Counted from the stretch's first letter, positions 51,400 to 60,062 are shown. The stretch is 64,000 nucleotides of DNA from Cyanobacteria bacterium GSL.Bin1 (GCA_009909085.1 JAAANX010000083.1:1-64000), one strand, 5' to 3'. Numbers and translations: made by a program. The notes: a model not told the origin generated them from the sequence alone.

Positions 51400-53859
51400 T
51401 CAATTTCTTTTTGCTAACACTGCTAGGAGTTCTGGCAGCAGTTCGAGATGCGCTTCTGAAACCTTGCCTGTCTCTTTCAACAAATGCCTGATTTGTTGGA
51501 TGTCAGTTGGTTGGAGATTAGAACCTAAGGGGGTTTGATGCTCAGAGTCAGTTTGTTCAAACCAGTAGCGCTGTCGCTGAAACGGATAGGTTGGCAATTG
51601 CAAACGATGACGGGAATAATCTTGATCAAAACCCGACCAGTTTATAGCAAAGCCACGGATATATAATTCTCCTAAACTAGAAAGGAGCCCTTGCCAACTG
51701 CCTTGTTCGGGATGGAAGCTACCGAGGGCAAGTTGCCCTTCTGCGATAGTAGTTGGGGGTGACCCCATTGCCAACACCACTTGCTCGTTAGCGAAAGCAC
51801 CAAAAGACGAGGGTTCCGAGGAGTGGAGATGACGACACCAATACTTGGGAGTAGCGATTGCTGCTGTAATCGGTTCTCCGGTAGCTGGGGAAATGAATGG
51901 GATCTGAGGTTGGGTGTAGGTGACGGTTTCTGCTACGTTGTCTCGCGATCGCGCAGACGAATGCGAATCAAGGCTTGCCATCACCAATTTCAGGGCTGCT
52001 TCCAGAGTGAACACCCCCGCGACGGTTGCTGCAACATATTCTCCAACGCCACCCCCCATAACGGCTTTGGGCTTAATCCCCCAGGAAGCCCATAATTGCG
52101 CTAAGCCATACTCAATGGCAAATTGGGTGAGTGGTCGATGTTCAGCATCAACCGATAAAGGGTTTGCTTGGAGAAGGTCGCCACACTGCGCGATCGCGCT
52201 GCGAAAAGTGGGCTGCGTTTGATAGAGTTCCTCTCCGAGAGGCAAAAATTCTGACGGTTCGTCATGGGGGAAAAAGAAGATCAGTTGGGGACGCTTTCTC
52301 CCCTTAACCTTGCCTTTCCCAACGCCAGCACTGTCTTTTAACCGTTGGTATAATTCCGGGCTAGATTCAGCAACAACACAAAGCCGATCGTCAAAATGAG
52401 TCCGTTTGGTATTCGCGGTAAAGCAAATATCAGCCAAGGAGGCTTCTGGATGAGCGACTAAGAAATCAGCATACTGTTGTACCATCTCCTGTAACGCCGC
52501 ATCGCTTTTTGCTGACAGGGTGAGTATCTGTAGCGGACGGTCTTTCGTTGCTGTTTTGCGAAAGGTCTGTGTTAAAGGGGCTTCTTCTAAAATAAGATGG
52601 GCATTTGTCCCGCCAAACCCAAAGGCACTCACCCCAGCCAAACGAGGCTTTTCTCCCCGACACCAAGGCTGGAGTGCTGTAGGAATGGCAAACGGTGTGT
52701 TTTCTAGAGAAATGTAAGGATTGAGCGTTTCCAGATGGAGGTGAGGGGGAATGGCTTCGTTTTGTAAGGAGAGAACAACTTTCATCAAAGCCGAAATTCC
52801 AGCCGCTGCTTCTAAATGACCGATATTCGTTTTCACTGAACCGATGTAACAAGGTTGATCGGGTTCGCGACCGTCTTTCAAAACAGTTTGTAAGGCTTTC
52901 CACTCAATCGCGTCTCCAACTGCTGTTCCCACGGCATGGGCATCAACATAGCTAATTGCTGACGATTCAACATTCGCATTAACTAACGCTTGTCCCATGG
53001 TTGTTTGTTGTGCCAGCCCTTTTGGGGCACTCAAACTATTACTCAATCCGTTGTGGCTAACCGCTGACCCTCTAATTAGCGCGAAAATTTGATCCTGGTC
53101 TTTGACTGCATCGGAGAGACGCTTGAGGATAACCACGCCACATCCTTCTCCTCTGATATACCCATCAGCACTGGCATCAAAGGTTTTACAGCGACCGTTA
53201 TTCGCAGATAACATCCCCGTTTGGGAAGAAGAAATCGTCGAATCCGGTGAAAGAATTAAGTTAACGCCTCCTGCTAAGCAGAGATTCGATTCCCCACTAC
53301 GCAGACTCTGACAGGCTAAATGGACGGTCACTAACGACGAAGAACAAGCCGTATCCACTGCCATACTCGGACCCCGCAAATCCAGCATATAGGATAAGCG
53401 GTTAGCCGTGACACAAGGCGTTGTTCCTGTCCCACTATAAGGACCAATGCAGTCAAAATTCTTGTACAGCAGGCGATGATAATCGATAGTACATAGACCA
53501 ATAAATACGCCGGTTGAACTACCTGCTAACTCAGTGGGGACAATCCCAGCGTTTTCCAAGGCTTCCCAAGCCACTTCTAAAAAGAGTCGCTGTTGAGGAT
53601 CACAATGTTTAACCTCTTCAGTGGACATCCCAAAAAAATCGGCATCAAAACCATCAACATTTTCGAGAAAACCGCCCCAACAGGCATTCATTTTACCTGG
53701 GGTCTCGGGATCCCGATCATAGAAGTGATCAATATTCCATCTTTCTTGAGGGATGGGCGCGATCGCGTCAACCCCATTTTTTAACAGTTGCCAAAAGGCT
53801 TCGGGATTTTTCGCTTGGGGAAAACGGCAACCTATGCCTACAATTGCAATCGGTTCCAT
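51400..53859 (-). CDS. type I PKS: ketosynthase plus degenerate acyltransferase
   Basis: An 819-aa protein. The KS (residues 1-about 430) has an intact triad: Cys172 in DTACSSSLVTVH, His308 in YVDAHAVGTAVGDAIE (HAVGT instead of HGTGT) and His348 in TNIGHLEAAAG. The following AT-like region (about 440-760) has lost its catalytic elements: GQGSQ is replaced around 530-536 by PHDEPS, GHSxGE reads GGGVGE at 602-607, so the nucleophilic Ser is absent, and the segment with the catalytic His is deleted. AT C-terminal landmarks PKYWCRHL and LPTYPFQRQRYWFE remain. No KR, DH, ER or ACP domain is fused. It may condense in trans or act as a non-extending KS. Confidence 0.88.
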   Translation of the reverse strand: MEPIAIVGIGCRFPQAKNPEAFWQLLKNGVDAIAPIPQERWNIDHFYDRDPETPGKMNACWGGFLENVDGFDADFFGMSTEEVKHCDPQQRLFLEVAWEALENAGIVPTELAGSSTGVFIGLCTIDYHRLLYKNFDCIGPYSGTGTTPCVTANRLSYMLDLRGPSMAVDTACSSSLVTVHLACQSLRSGESNLCLAGGVNLILSPDSTISSSQTGMLSANNGRCKTFDASADGYIRGEGCGVVILKRLSDAVKDQDQIFALIRGSAVSHNGLSNSLSAPKGLAQQTTMGQALVNANVESSAISYVDAHAVGTAVGDAIEWKALQTVLKDGREPDQPCYIGSVKTNIGHLEAAAGISALMKVVLSLQNEAIPPHLHLETLNPYISLENTPFAIPTALQPWCRGEKPRLAGVSAFGFGGTNAHLILEEAPLTQTFRKTATKDRPLQILTLSAKSDAALQEMVQQYADFLVAHPEASLADICFTANTKRTHFDDRLCVVAESSPELYQRLKDSAGVGKGKVKGRKRPQLIFFFPHDEPSEFLPLGEELYQTQPTFRSAIAQCGDLLQANPLSVDAEHRPLTQFAIEYGLAQLWASWGIKPKAVMGGGVGEYVAATVAGVFTLEAALKLVMASLDSHSSARSRDNVAETVTYTQPQIPFISPATGEPITAAIATPKYWCRHLHSSEPSSFGAFANEQVVLAMGSPPTTIAEGQLALGSFHPEQGSWQGLLSSLGELYIRGFAINWSGFDQDYSRHRLQLPTYPFQRQRYWFEQTDSEHQTPLGSNLQPTDIQQIRHLLKETGKVSEAHLELLPELLAVLAKRN

Positions 53860-53908
53860 AGAATTAAAGATAAATTAATAACAACAGTAACGGGATGGAT
53901 AGATTGGG

Positions 53909-55324
53909 TTAACCTTCGTGTGCGAGAACCAATTGAGCGAATTGCTTGAAGGTTTGAGTATTGTTTTGGACAGCTTTCTCAATCGAGCCACCCGCAGCCA
54001 TAATGCCCATTTCGCGATTCACTGACCATTGGTAATCTAAGCGAGTGAACAATCTTCGCATTAATTCGAGAAGACTTTGCTGATATTTCAGTCCCACTTG
54101 ATAGCCTTCGTGGTCTTGACAGACACATTTTTCCAGCCAATGGAGCGCGTCTTGAGTATCCATAGCAAACAGCGGTGATTTCAACAGCTTGTAATAAAAG
54201 GTCATCAACATCGGGTCGTCATAAACACAGCGACCGGGCAAAATCCCGGATAAACCGCTCAATAGGCTACATTGCATCTTGTAAACGATCAGACCGGAGA
54301 TCCATTTCTCGTAAGCCGTGGGCTTGGGAAAATCTTTATACATATCTCTGGCAAGGGTTTGAGAAATGGTGGTATGGAAGGCTTCGTCTAAGAGATGGTA
54401 GTAAGAGACCGCTGTGGGAGTGGGAATCGGCTGTCCTTTTTGCGCTAAGTCCCGATAGTATCGAATATAGGGATATTCTTGATTTTTGAGAATGGCATTA
54501 GCTGTATAGCGCAAGGAATAATACTGACACGCCATAAACGGCGACAGTCCCCAATGCACCGTAAAAAATTTCAACCAGTAACGCGGGGCAATTCTTCCCC
54601 CTAATCCATCGGAAGGCGCTGGAATTTCCTTACCCTCTTCTTCTAAATTTTTTAAATACTGAGAGTAATATTGTTTTTTCCCACCCAGCATTGTTTTCGC
54701 GATCGCGCTCAAAAATTTGTCTCGATGTAGCGAGAAGGGGGAACTGCCTCGATTTGCTATAAAATAATCCTGCAAAGGCTGAGGCAATAGGCGTTTCAAC
54801 CAAACTTCATTCCCAGGAAGCGTTTTCTCATAAAGGGAATTGCCTAAAATCGTTTTGCCGACAAGCGCCATCTTGGTTTTATAGCCAATTCTTTGAAAGG
54901 TGCGGATGTGATAGCTTTCTTGTTCGGTTTCAAAATCGAGTTCATCACAAAGGGTTTCATATCCACCAACTGCTCGAAAGACCCCATTAGTCACCTGATT
55001 ATAAACACTGGTTGTGGCTTCGCTAACCGCCGTATGATTATAATTACCCACCCAATACAGATGATTAAGGGCTCGTTTCTGGGTTTCAGAAGCAGCTTCA
55101 TAGAGAGGCGTACCATACAGTAAAGAAAGTTCGCGATCGCCCCAGTAATAATCACGATTACTGGCGTAGTCAAATTCCTTTCCGAGGTCGCTAATTTTCT
55201 CTGTGTAGTCTGAGTCAGTGTTGTTATGGAAGGTTTTTGCAATCACCTTTAAATGCTTTGACTGAGAGATCTCTGGTAGTTGAGATGATTGTTTTTTGGC
55301 AGCGATTCTATTTAGAGTTACCAT
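53909..55324 (-). CDS. CylC/AurF-like diiron oxygenase or halogenase
   Basis: A 471-aa ferritin-like protein. Candidate metal ligands are Glu102 (SEATTSVYNQVT), Glu136-x-x-His139 (ETEQESYHIRTFQ), His310 and Glu314-x-x-His317 (YYHLLDEAFHTTISQ). Size and motif spacing fit the cyanobacterial CylC group of dimetal-carboxylate enzymes, which chlorinate unactivated carbons of ACP-bound fatty acids, as well as the AurF N-oxygenases. It directly follows FAAL and ACP genes, the same order as cylA-cylB-cylC for cylindrocyclophane starter activation. Halogenation is inferred; hydroxylation is also possible. Confidence 0.7.
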   Translation of the reverse strand: MVTLNRIAAKKQSSQLPEISQSKHLKVIAKTFHNNTDSDYTEKISDLGKEFDYASNRDYYWGDRELSLLYGTPLYEAASETQKRALNHLYWVGNYNHTAVSEATTSVYNQVTNGVFRAVGGYETLCDELDFETEQESYHIRTFQRIGYKTKMALVGKTILGNSLYEKTLPGNEVWLKRLLPQPLQDYFIANRGSSPFSLHRDKFLSAIAKTMLGGKKQYYSQYLKNLEEEGKEIPAPSDGLGGRIAPRYWLKFFTVHWGLSPFMACQYYSLRYTANAILKNQEYPYIRYYRDLAQKGQPIPTPTAVSYYHLLDEAFHTTISQTLARDMYKDFPKPTAYEKWISGLIVYKMQCSLLSGLSGILPGRCVYDDPMLMTFYYKLLKSPLFAMDTQDALHWLEKCVCQDHEGYQVGLKYQQSLLELMRRLFTRLDYQWSVNREMGIMAAGGSIEKAVQNNTQTFKQFAQLVLAHEG

Positions 55325-55380
55325 AATTGTTTCTGGCTCAGTTTCATTGTCACTTCAGTTTCAGTTACCCTGACTAATGC

Positions 55381-55662
55381 TTAGGAATTTGGCTCACTTA
55401 AATGTTGAACCAACGCCTCAACCGTGGGATAGTCATAGAGCAAAGTGGGATCGAGCTCTATTGATAGCCACTCTTCCAAATCACCGGTCAAGCCCACGGC
55501 AACGGAAGAATCTAAACCATAGCGATCAAAAGGAATAGTAATATCCACTTCTTCCGGTTCTACTTCCAATAAGTCTGCTAAATAAGCAACAATCCAATCT
55601 TGAATTTCTACCGGCGTGGGGAAGTTTTTTGGCTCTGTTTTATTAACTACGAGATGATTCAT
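55381..55662 (-). CDS. acyl carrier protein 1
   Basis: A 93-aa carrier protein with the phosphopantetheine Ser in PFDRYGLDSSVAVGLTGDLE and a C-terminal YDYPTVEALVQHL helix. The GLDSSVAVGLTGDLEEWL form is typical of carriers paired with fatty acyl-AMP ligases. It lies 51 bp after the ligase gene and 56 bp before the diiron gene, so it should receive the activated fatty acid and present it to the diiron enzyme. Confidence 0.9.
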   Translation of the reverse strand: MNHLVVNKTEPKNFPTPVEIQDWIVAYLADLLEVEPEEVDITIPFDRYGLDSSVAVGLTGDLEEWLSIELDPTLLYDYPTVEALVQHLSEPNS

Positions 55663-55713
55663 GGTTTTTATTTAAGTCATAAAAGGGTTTTAATTTAAGT
55701 TCCTTGCGTCTCC

Positions 55714-57564
55714 TTAAAAGTTGGCTTTTGACGCCGATTTAACAGTTTGCAGTTGCGTAAAAACGGATTCTACATCGGTTTGAAGCTGCATAAATTTCGC
55801 TTTATTGCGGGGATTTTCGCTCCAGTCGTCAATCACATTGAGACTGCCCTTGAGAAAATGGTCGCGACAAGCCGAACGCTGAATTTTTCCACTAGAGGTG
55901 GTGGGAATACTATAGGGTTTGACCAAAACGATCGCGTAAAAGGGAAGATTGTATTCTGCACTCACCACTTGGCGAATATTACCGATGACCTCTGCCACAT
56001 CCAGCTGGCGTAAATAACTCCGTTGCACTTCCTGAACCACCACCAGTCGTTCTGAGTTTCTGACTTCGATGGAAAAGGCAGCGCTCGCATTAGGGCGTAA
56101 AGCGGGGTGGCTCGTTTGAACCGTAAACTCGATGTCTTGAGGGTAATAATTTTGTCCGCCAATGATAATCACATCTTTTAGTCTGCCGGTGATAAATAAT
56201 TCCCCACTTTGTAAAAAGCCTAAATCTCCGGTCCGTAAGAAGGGACCTTCCCCTGACTCTGAAAGATAAGCCTGGAAAGTTTTCTGGGTTTGTTCGGGTT
56301 GATTCCAGTAACCTTGAGCAACGCTCGCTCCTTTGATCCAGATTTCTCCCACTTGGTTGTCACTCAAAGGATTGAGGGTCTGAGGATCAACAATTTTAAC
56401 TTGCTGATCTCCTAAACTTTGACCACAACTCACCAGTTGATAGCTATCTTGATCATCTTTTCCCATCACGACTTGGTGATTTTGCAGAGAGGAGGCTTTT
56501 ACGCTTTGCACCACAGGAGTACTAGTAACAGCCCCTCCTGAAACCATAAGCGTTGTTTCTGCCATGCCGTAGCAGGGGTAAAATGCTTCTGGTCGCAAAC
56601 CGCAGCTAGCGAAGGTCGCTGCCATTTTTTCGAGAGTCGCAGCTCGCACCGGTTCTGCCCCGGTAAAGGCGACTTGCCAACAACTTAAATCCAGGTTAGC
56701 TAGTTTTTCTGGGGTGGCTTTGCGACAGAGGAGATCATAGGCAAAGTTCGGTGCGCCACTGGTGGTTCCCCGATAGTGCGAAATCGCTTGTAACCAACGC
56801 CAAGGCTGCTGCAAAAAGTCCATGGGAGACATGAGAAAAACCGGAAAACCGCCATATAAAGGCTGTAAAATGCCACCGATTAAGCCCATGTCATGGTAAG
56901 GGGGTAGCCAAATCACGCCCCGACTTTCCGGGGTATGCCCAAAGCCTTGATAAATCAGCTCCAAATTATGCAGCAAATTACCATGACTGACCATGACCCC
57001 CTTTGGCGTTCCCGTAGAACCCGAAGTATATTGCAGAAAGGCTAAATCATCAGGTGTTAAAGGACGTGGTTGGTATTCACTCGCCAAAGCACTATCCATC
57101 TGATCAGTGACCAACCAGTGCATCTTGGCTAAATCGGGGGCCTGAGCAATTTGATGCGCCATGCTGTCTTGCAAAGTTTTTGTGGTCAAGGCAACAGTGG
57201 CTTGGCAATCTTTGACAATAGCTTGTAACCTTGTCGATTTTTGATTTCGACGCAGAGGATAAGCGGGAACAGCAATCACAGAGGCATACAAGCAACCAAA
57301 GAAACCGGCAATAAAGTCGAGTCCGGGTGGATAGACGAGTAAGGCGGTCTGACCCGCTACACCCAAGGCTTGCAAGTTTGCCGCGATCGCGCGGGCTTGT
57401 CGATCTAATTGTTGATAAGTGAGCTGGGCAAGTTCTGTATTGCCACGGGCAATAAATGTATAATTTTTCTGCGAAGGCTGATTGCGCGATCGCGCTAATA
57501 AAAGATCGACTAAAGAAGCCCACTTTTCTGTCACATCACAAGAGACATGAGAATAATTAAGCAT
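55714..57564 (-). CDS. fatty acyl-AMP ligase (FAAL)
   Basis: A 616-aa member of the ANL superfamily. It has the P-loop FLQYTSGSTGTPKGVMVSHG, GVIWLPPYHDMGLIGGILQP (FAAL-typical), FYPCYGMAETTLMVSGG, LRTGDLGFLQSGELFITGRL and KDVIIIGGQNYYPQDIEFTV; the region between the ligase halves has the FAAL-type insertion pattern. The C terminus includes PTTSSGKIQRSACRD. FAALs adenylate free fatty acids and pass them to an ACP without CoA. ATG 57564 is chosen over a GTG 63 nt upstream. It is the first gene of the locus and so sets the starter unit. Confidence 0.93.
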   Translation of the reverse strand: MLNYSHVSCDVTEKWASLVDLLLARSRNQPSQKNYTFIARGNTELAQLTYQQLDRQARAIAANLQALGVAGQTALLVYPPGLDFIAGFFGCLYASVIAVPAYPLRRNQKSTRLQAIVKDCQATVALTTKTLQDSMAHQIAQAPDLAKMHWLVTDQMDSALASEYQPRPLTPDDLAFLQYTSGSTGTPKGVMVSHGNLLHNLELIYQGFGHTPESRGVIWLPPYHDMGLIGGILQPLYGGFPVFLMSPMDFLQQPWRWLQAISHYRGTTSGAPNFAYDLLCRKATPEKLANLDLSCWQVAFTGAEPVRAATLEKMAATFASCGLRPEAFYPCYGMAETTLMVSGGAVTSTPVVQSVKASSLQNHQVVMGKDDQDSYQLVSCGQSLGDQQVKIVDPQTLNPLSDNQVGEIWIKGASVAQGYWNQPEQTQKTFQAYLSESGEGPFLRTGDLGFLQSGELFITGRLKDVIIIGGQNYYPQDIEFTVQTSHPALRPNASAAFSIEVRNSERLVVVQEVQRSYLRQLDVAEVIGNIRQVVSAEYNLPFYAIVLVKPYSIPTTSSGKIQRSACRDHFLKGSLNVIDDWSENPRNKAKFMQLQTDVESVFTQLQTVKSASKANF

Positions 57565-58010
57565 AGCGTTACTAAAATTGTTTCTGTACAACAGCCCCAG
57601 TTCTACTGAACTGCCAATACATAGCACTCACTAGGGGAAGTCGAGATGGAAACTGTTGTCGCTTTCTAGGCTAGCTACTACATAGTCAATTCCCACGAAT
57701 AGAAAAAGTGACAAATAGACGTAGACAATTTGAAAAAAATATGCGATCATAAAAAGTATGCCCTCGATTTTTAAATATAAAGCACTTAAGAGTCAGGGTT
57801 AAGGGAGATAGATTGTAGGTTAGCGTCTGTCAATCTATCTCTCAGCGTATTTTTTTAGCCCAGTATCTCTGTAGTTCTCAATCTAGTAAGAACTAGTTTC
57901 CTAAGAAGATTCCTGCAGACTTAGAAACCTAAAAAAGGATTTCGTTAGCAAAACTACCGAGAAAACCAAATTGTTTAGGTTTAGGAGAACCACTTAAGGG
58001 ACTGAGGTAC
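57565..58010. other. leader region of the biosynthetic locus
   Basis: A 446-bp non-coding region upstream of the FAAL gene, likely to carry the operon promoter. It contains one strong inverted repeat (57805-57841) and is bounded on the right by a decayed IS. No frame is supported. Confidence 0.5.
57805..57841 (+). promoter_or_regulatory. 11-bp perfect inverted repeat in locus leader
   Basis: GAGATAGATTG (57805-57815) and CAATCTATCTC (57831-57841), 15-nt loop, about 240 bp upstream of the FAAL start. On the plus strand it is followed by TATTTTTTTAG, so it could be a terminator for transcription coming from the left on that strand; no plus-strand gene precedes it, which favours an operator. 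Confidence 0.4.
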
Positions 58011-58304
58011 TTAGGTATGTATTATTACACAGATTGGAAGACTTGTAAACCAATCTCTATTAAATAAAATTAATATTTACTTTTATTTAAAATCGTATTT
58101 CCTTATAATCGCTGCAACAAGCAGCAAGGCGGTAGCCAGGAATTTGACTGTCTGAGAACACCTCCTCACCCAGAGCGTCTGCTAAGAATTGGGCTGCTTT
58201 CAAACTGCGGGGAACACAGGTAATCCAAGGTAATTTGCCCAATTGTTGAAGATTTGGGGCGCGCTTTGAGGGCACGATCAGCGACATAGATGCCGACCTA
58301 CTTA
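58011..58304. mobile_element. decayed insertion sequence, IS1634-like
   Basis: The right end GCCGACCTACTTA (58292-58304) equals the MITE terminus at 5054-5184. The left 67 bp (58011-58077) match 31219-31285. Between them lies only the C-terminal piece of a transposase. The element is therefore internally deleted but keeps recognisable ends. Confidence 0.6.
58087..58287 (-). pseudogene. transposase C-terminal fragment (IS1634-like)
   Basis: A 66-codon frame with PWITCVPRSLKAAQFLADAL and IPGYRLAACCSDYKEI resembles the WISRVP-LTLK and GYR-x5-SNYxGxxQRW region of IS1634-type DDE transposases, then ends. The rest of the transposase is missing. Family assignment rests on these two short blocks. 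Confidence 0.5.
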
Positions 58305-58308
58305 GCCT

Positions 58309-58929
58309 TTATTGACCGGCTTGGAAAACTTGTTTAGCTGTGAGATTAAGCCTCGAAAAAGTAGGCGAAACAATAAGATCATCTCCTCGAAATTGGCTGA
58401 CTTGATATTCTCCCTCAATCAATTGATAAACAGATACTGTGGGTTGTTTCGGGTTTCCTAAAAAATTGCGTCCTCCCAATGCCGCATAATCAACAATCCA
58501 ATATTCAAAAATCCCCACTTCTTCATAATCGGCTCTCTTTTTGAAATAGTCATCGCGCCAGTTTGTGCTGATGACTTCAACAATGAGTTTGACAGAGTGA
58601 GCCTTTTCAATAATGGATTCTTTTTCCCAACGCGGTTCTGCTATCGTTGCCTCTTGATCCAGGACGATAATATCAGGTTCATACCCAGATTTTCCGTTGC
58701 TGGATTTGACAATTGACTCTCTGGGAATTGTCCAAAGTCCTCGCTTCCCCATTTGGACAATGGTAAGAATTAATTCTTCTATGAGAAAGCCGGTTACATT
58801 GGAATGTCTCCCAGTCGGTTTTGGCATTGCAACAATTGTCCCATCGTGGAGTTCGTAGCGTTGACTTGTGTTGGGATACCACGCAATGAAGTCTTCAAAA
58901 GTAACAGTTTGAGTGAAAGATTGAATCAT
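58309..58929 (-). CDS. Uma2 family endonuclease-like protein
   Basis: A 206-aa Uma2 (DUF820) protein with RYELHDGTIVAMPKPTGRHS, GYEPDIIVLDQE, VKLIVEVISTNWRDDYFKKR and YEEVGIFEYWIVDYAALGGR, the complete family core with a VEV nuclease strand. It resembles the paralogue at 198-824. It overlaps the NUDIX gene by 4 bp, the last gene of a folK-nudix-uma2 unit, and its 3' end is 5 bp from the decayed IS. Role unknown. Confidence 0.85.
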   Translation of the reverse strand: MIQSFTQTVTFEDFIAWYPNTSQRYELHDGTIVAMPKPTGRHSNVTGFLIEELILTIVQMGKRGLWTIPRESIVKSSNGKSGYEPDIIVLDQEATIAEPRWEKESIIEKAHSVKLIVEVISTNWRDDYFKKRADYEEVGIFEYWIVDYAALGGRNFLGNPKQPTVSVYQLIEGEYQVSQFRGDDLIVSPTFSRLNLTAKQVFQAGQ

Positions 58930-59489
58930 AGATTTTTTGAATGGGGATCAAGAAACGGACGGGCAAGATAATAACTGGTAATTGATTTCGCATCTAAATT
59001 GGAATTGCCGCTATGAATTAATTGTTCTAATTCTTCGGGCGTGTAAAGCACCACTTCAATATCTTCATCTTCATCTTGTGCTGGTGGCGTTTCTAGCTTT
59101 TCTAAATCCGTCGCTAAAAATGTATAGATGTATTCATCAGAATAACCCGGTGCGAGAGCAAATTTGCCTAAATCTCGCCATTGTTTGGCGTGATAGCCGA
59201 TTTCTTCCTTAATTTCCCGTTGAATCGTTGCTGCTGGGGATTCATCAATTTCTACCGTTCCTGCGGGAAATTCTAACAAGCGTTGTTGAAGAGGAATGCG
59301 ATATTGATCCACTAACACTAATTTTCCTTCTGGTGTGACCGGAACTGCTAGCGCCCCGCCCGGATGACGGATACATTCCCATTCCCCTTCCACACCATTA
59401 GCAAGCCGGAGATGGCTGACTTCAAAACGAAACTTACGCCCTTGGTATTGGAGACGTTCTTTAAGCAGTTGGGGAGTGGAATCATTCAT
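58926..59489 (-). CDS. NUDIX hydrolase, ADP-ribose pyrophosphatase type
   Basis: A 187-aa NUDIX protein. The box is GTVEIDESPAATIQREIKEE followed by IGY, matching Gx5Ex7REUxEExGU. GALAVPVTPEGKLVLVDQYR and RLLEFPAG precede it as in ADP-ribose pyrophosphatases (NudF-like). It hydrolyses nucleoside diphosphate derivatives; ADP-ribose is the family default and is inferred. It lies 12 bp downstream of folK and overlaps the Uma2 gene. Confidence 0.88.
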   Translation of the reverse strand: MNDSTPQLLKERLQYQGRKFRFEVSHLRLANGVEGEWECIRHPGGALAVPVTPEGKLVLVDQYRIPLQQRLLEFPAGTVEIDESPAATIQREIKEEIGYHAKQWRDLGKFALAPGYSDEYIYTFLATDLEKLETPPAQDEDEDIEVVLYTPEELEQLIHSGNSNLDAKSITSYYLARPFLDPHSKNL

Positions 59490-59501
59490 AGCGATTAAAA
59501 A

Positions 59502-59996
59502 TTAAAGTTTTTGTAAGATACCGGAACAGTCGATACTTTGTTTTAATTGCGCGATCGCGCTGCCAGTAACCGGATCAATCCAGTTCGGGGCGATTTCAGC
59601 TAAAGGCACTAAAACAAAGGCCCGTTCTCTCATCCGTGGATGAGGAATTTGTAAGTGTTCTGTTGCCAACACCTGATCATCATATAAAAGGATATCTAAA
59701 TCAAGGGTGCGCGCCCCCCAACGTTCCTGGCGCACCCGCCCAAATTCATTTTCAATCTTGAGTAAGGTGGCTAAGAGATCGCCAGGGGATAAGCTAGTGG
59801 TTAAGAGGGCACAGCCATTGAGATAGTTCGGCTGTTCCGGTCCTACAGGAAGGGTTTCGTACCAGCTGGAAACAGCACTGACGCTCACCTCAGAATGAGT
59901 ATCTAACTGTTGAATGGCTTGTTCAAGAATCTGTTGTGACTCTCCTAAATTACTCCCTAGCGCGATCGCGCACTGGACTTTTTCCCTTGTACTCAT
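59502..59996 (-). CDS. folK: 2-amino-4-hydroxy-6-hydroxymethyldihydropteridine pyrophosphokinase
   Basis: A 164-aa FolK, the folate-pathway enzyme that pyrophosphorylates hydroxymethyl-dihydropterin. Motifs are AIALGSNLGESQQILEQAIQ, GPEQPNYLNGCALL, RVRQERWGARTLDLDILLYD (the catalytic WGxRxLDLDI region) and LQIPHPRMRERAFVLVPLAE. Start ATG 59996 gives the standard N terminus; another start lies 15 nt upstream. It heads a folK-nudix-uma2 unit and is divergent from the oxidoreductase gene at 60063. Confidence 0.95.
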   Translation of the reverse strand: MSTREKVQCAIALGSNLGESQQILEQAIQQLDTHSEVSVSAVSSWYETLPVGPEQPNYLNGCALLTTSLSPGDLLATLLKIENEFGRVRQERWGARTLDLDILLYDDQVLATEHLQIPHPRMRERAFVLVPLAEIAPNWIDPVTGSAIAQLKQSIDCSGILQKL

Positions 59997-60062
59997 AAAA
60001 AATTCAGTCAAGATTTAAAAATCTAAGAAACAATAGAAACTGTCGTCTTCAAGTTATTGCTC

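Noticed and set aside
52466-52903. 145-codon minus-strand frame inside the KS gene
   Set aside because: It lies within the KS coding region in another frame and lacks any recognisable domain.
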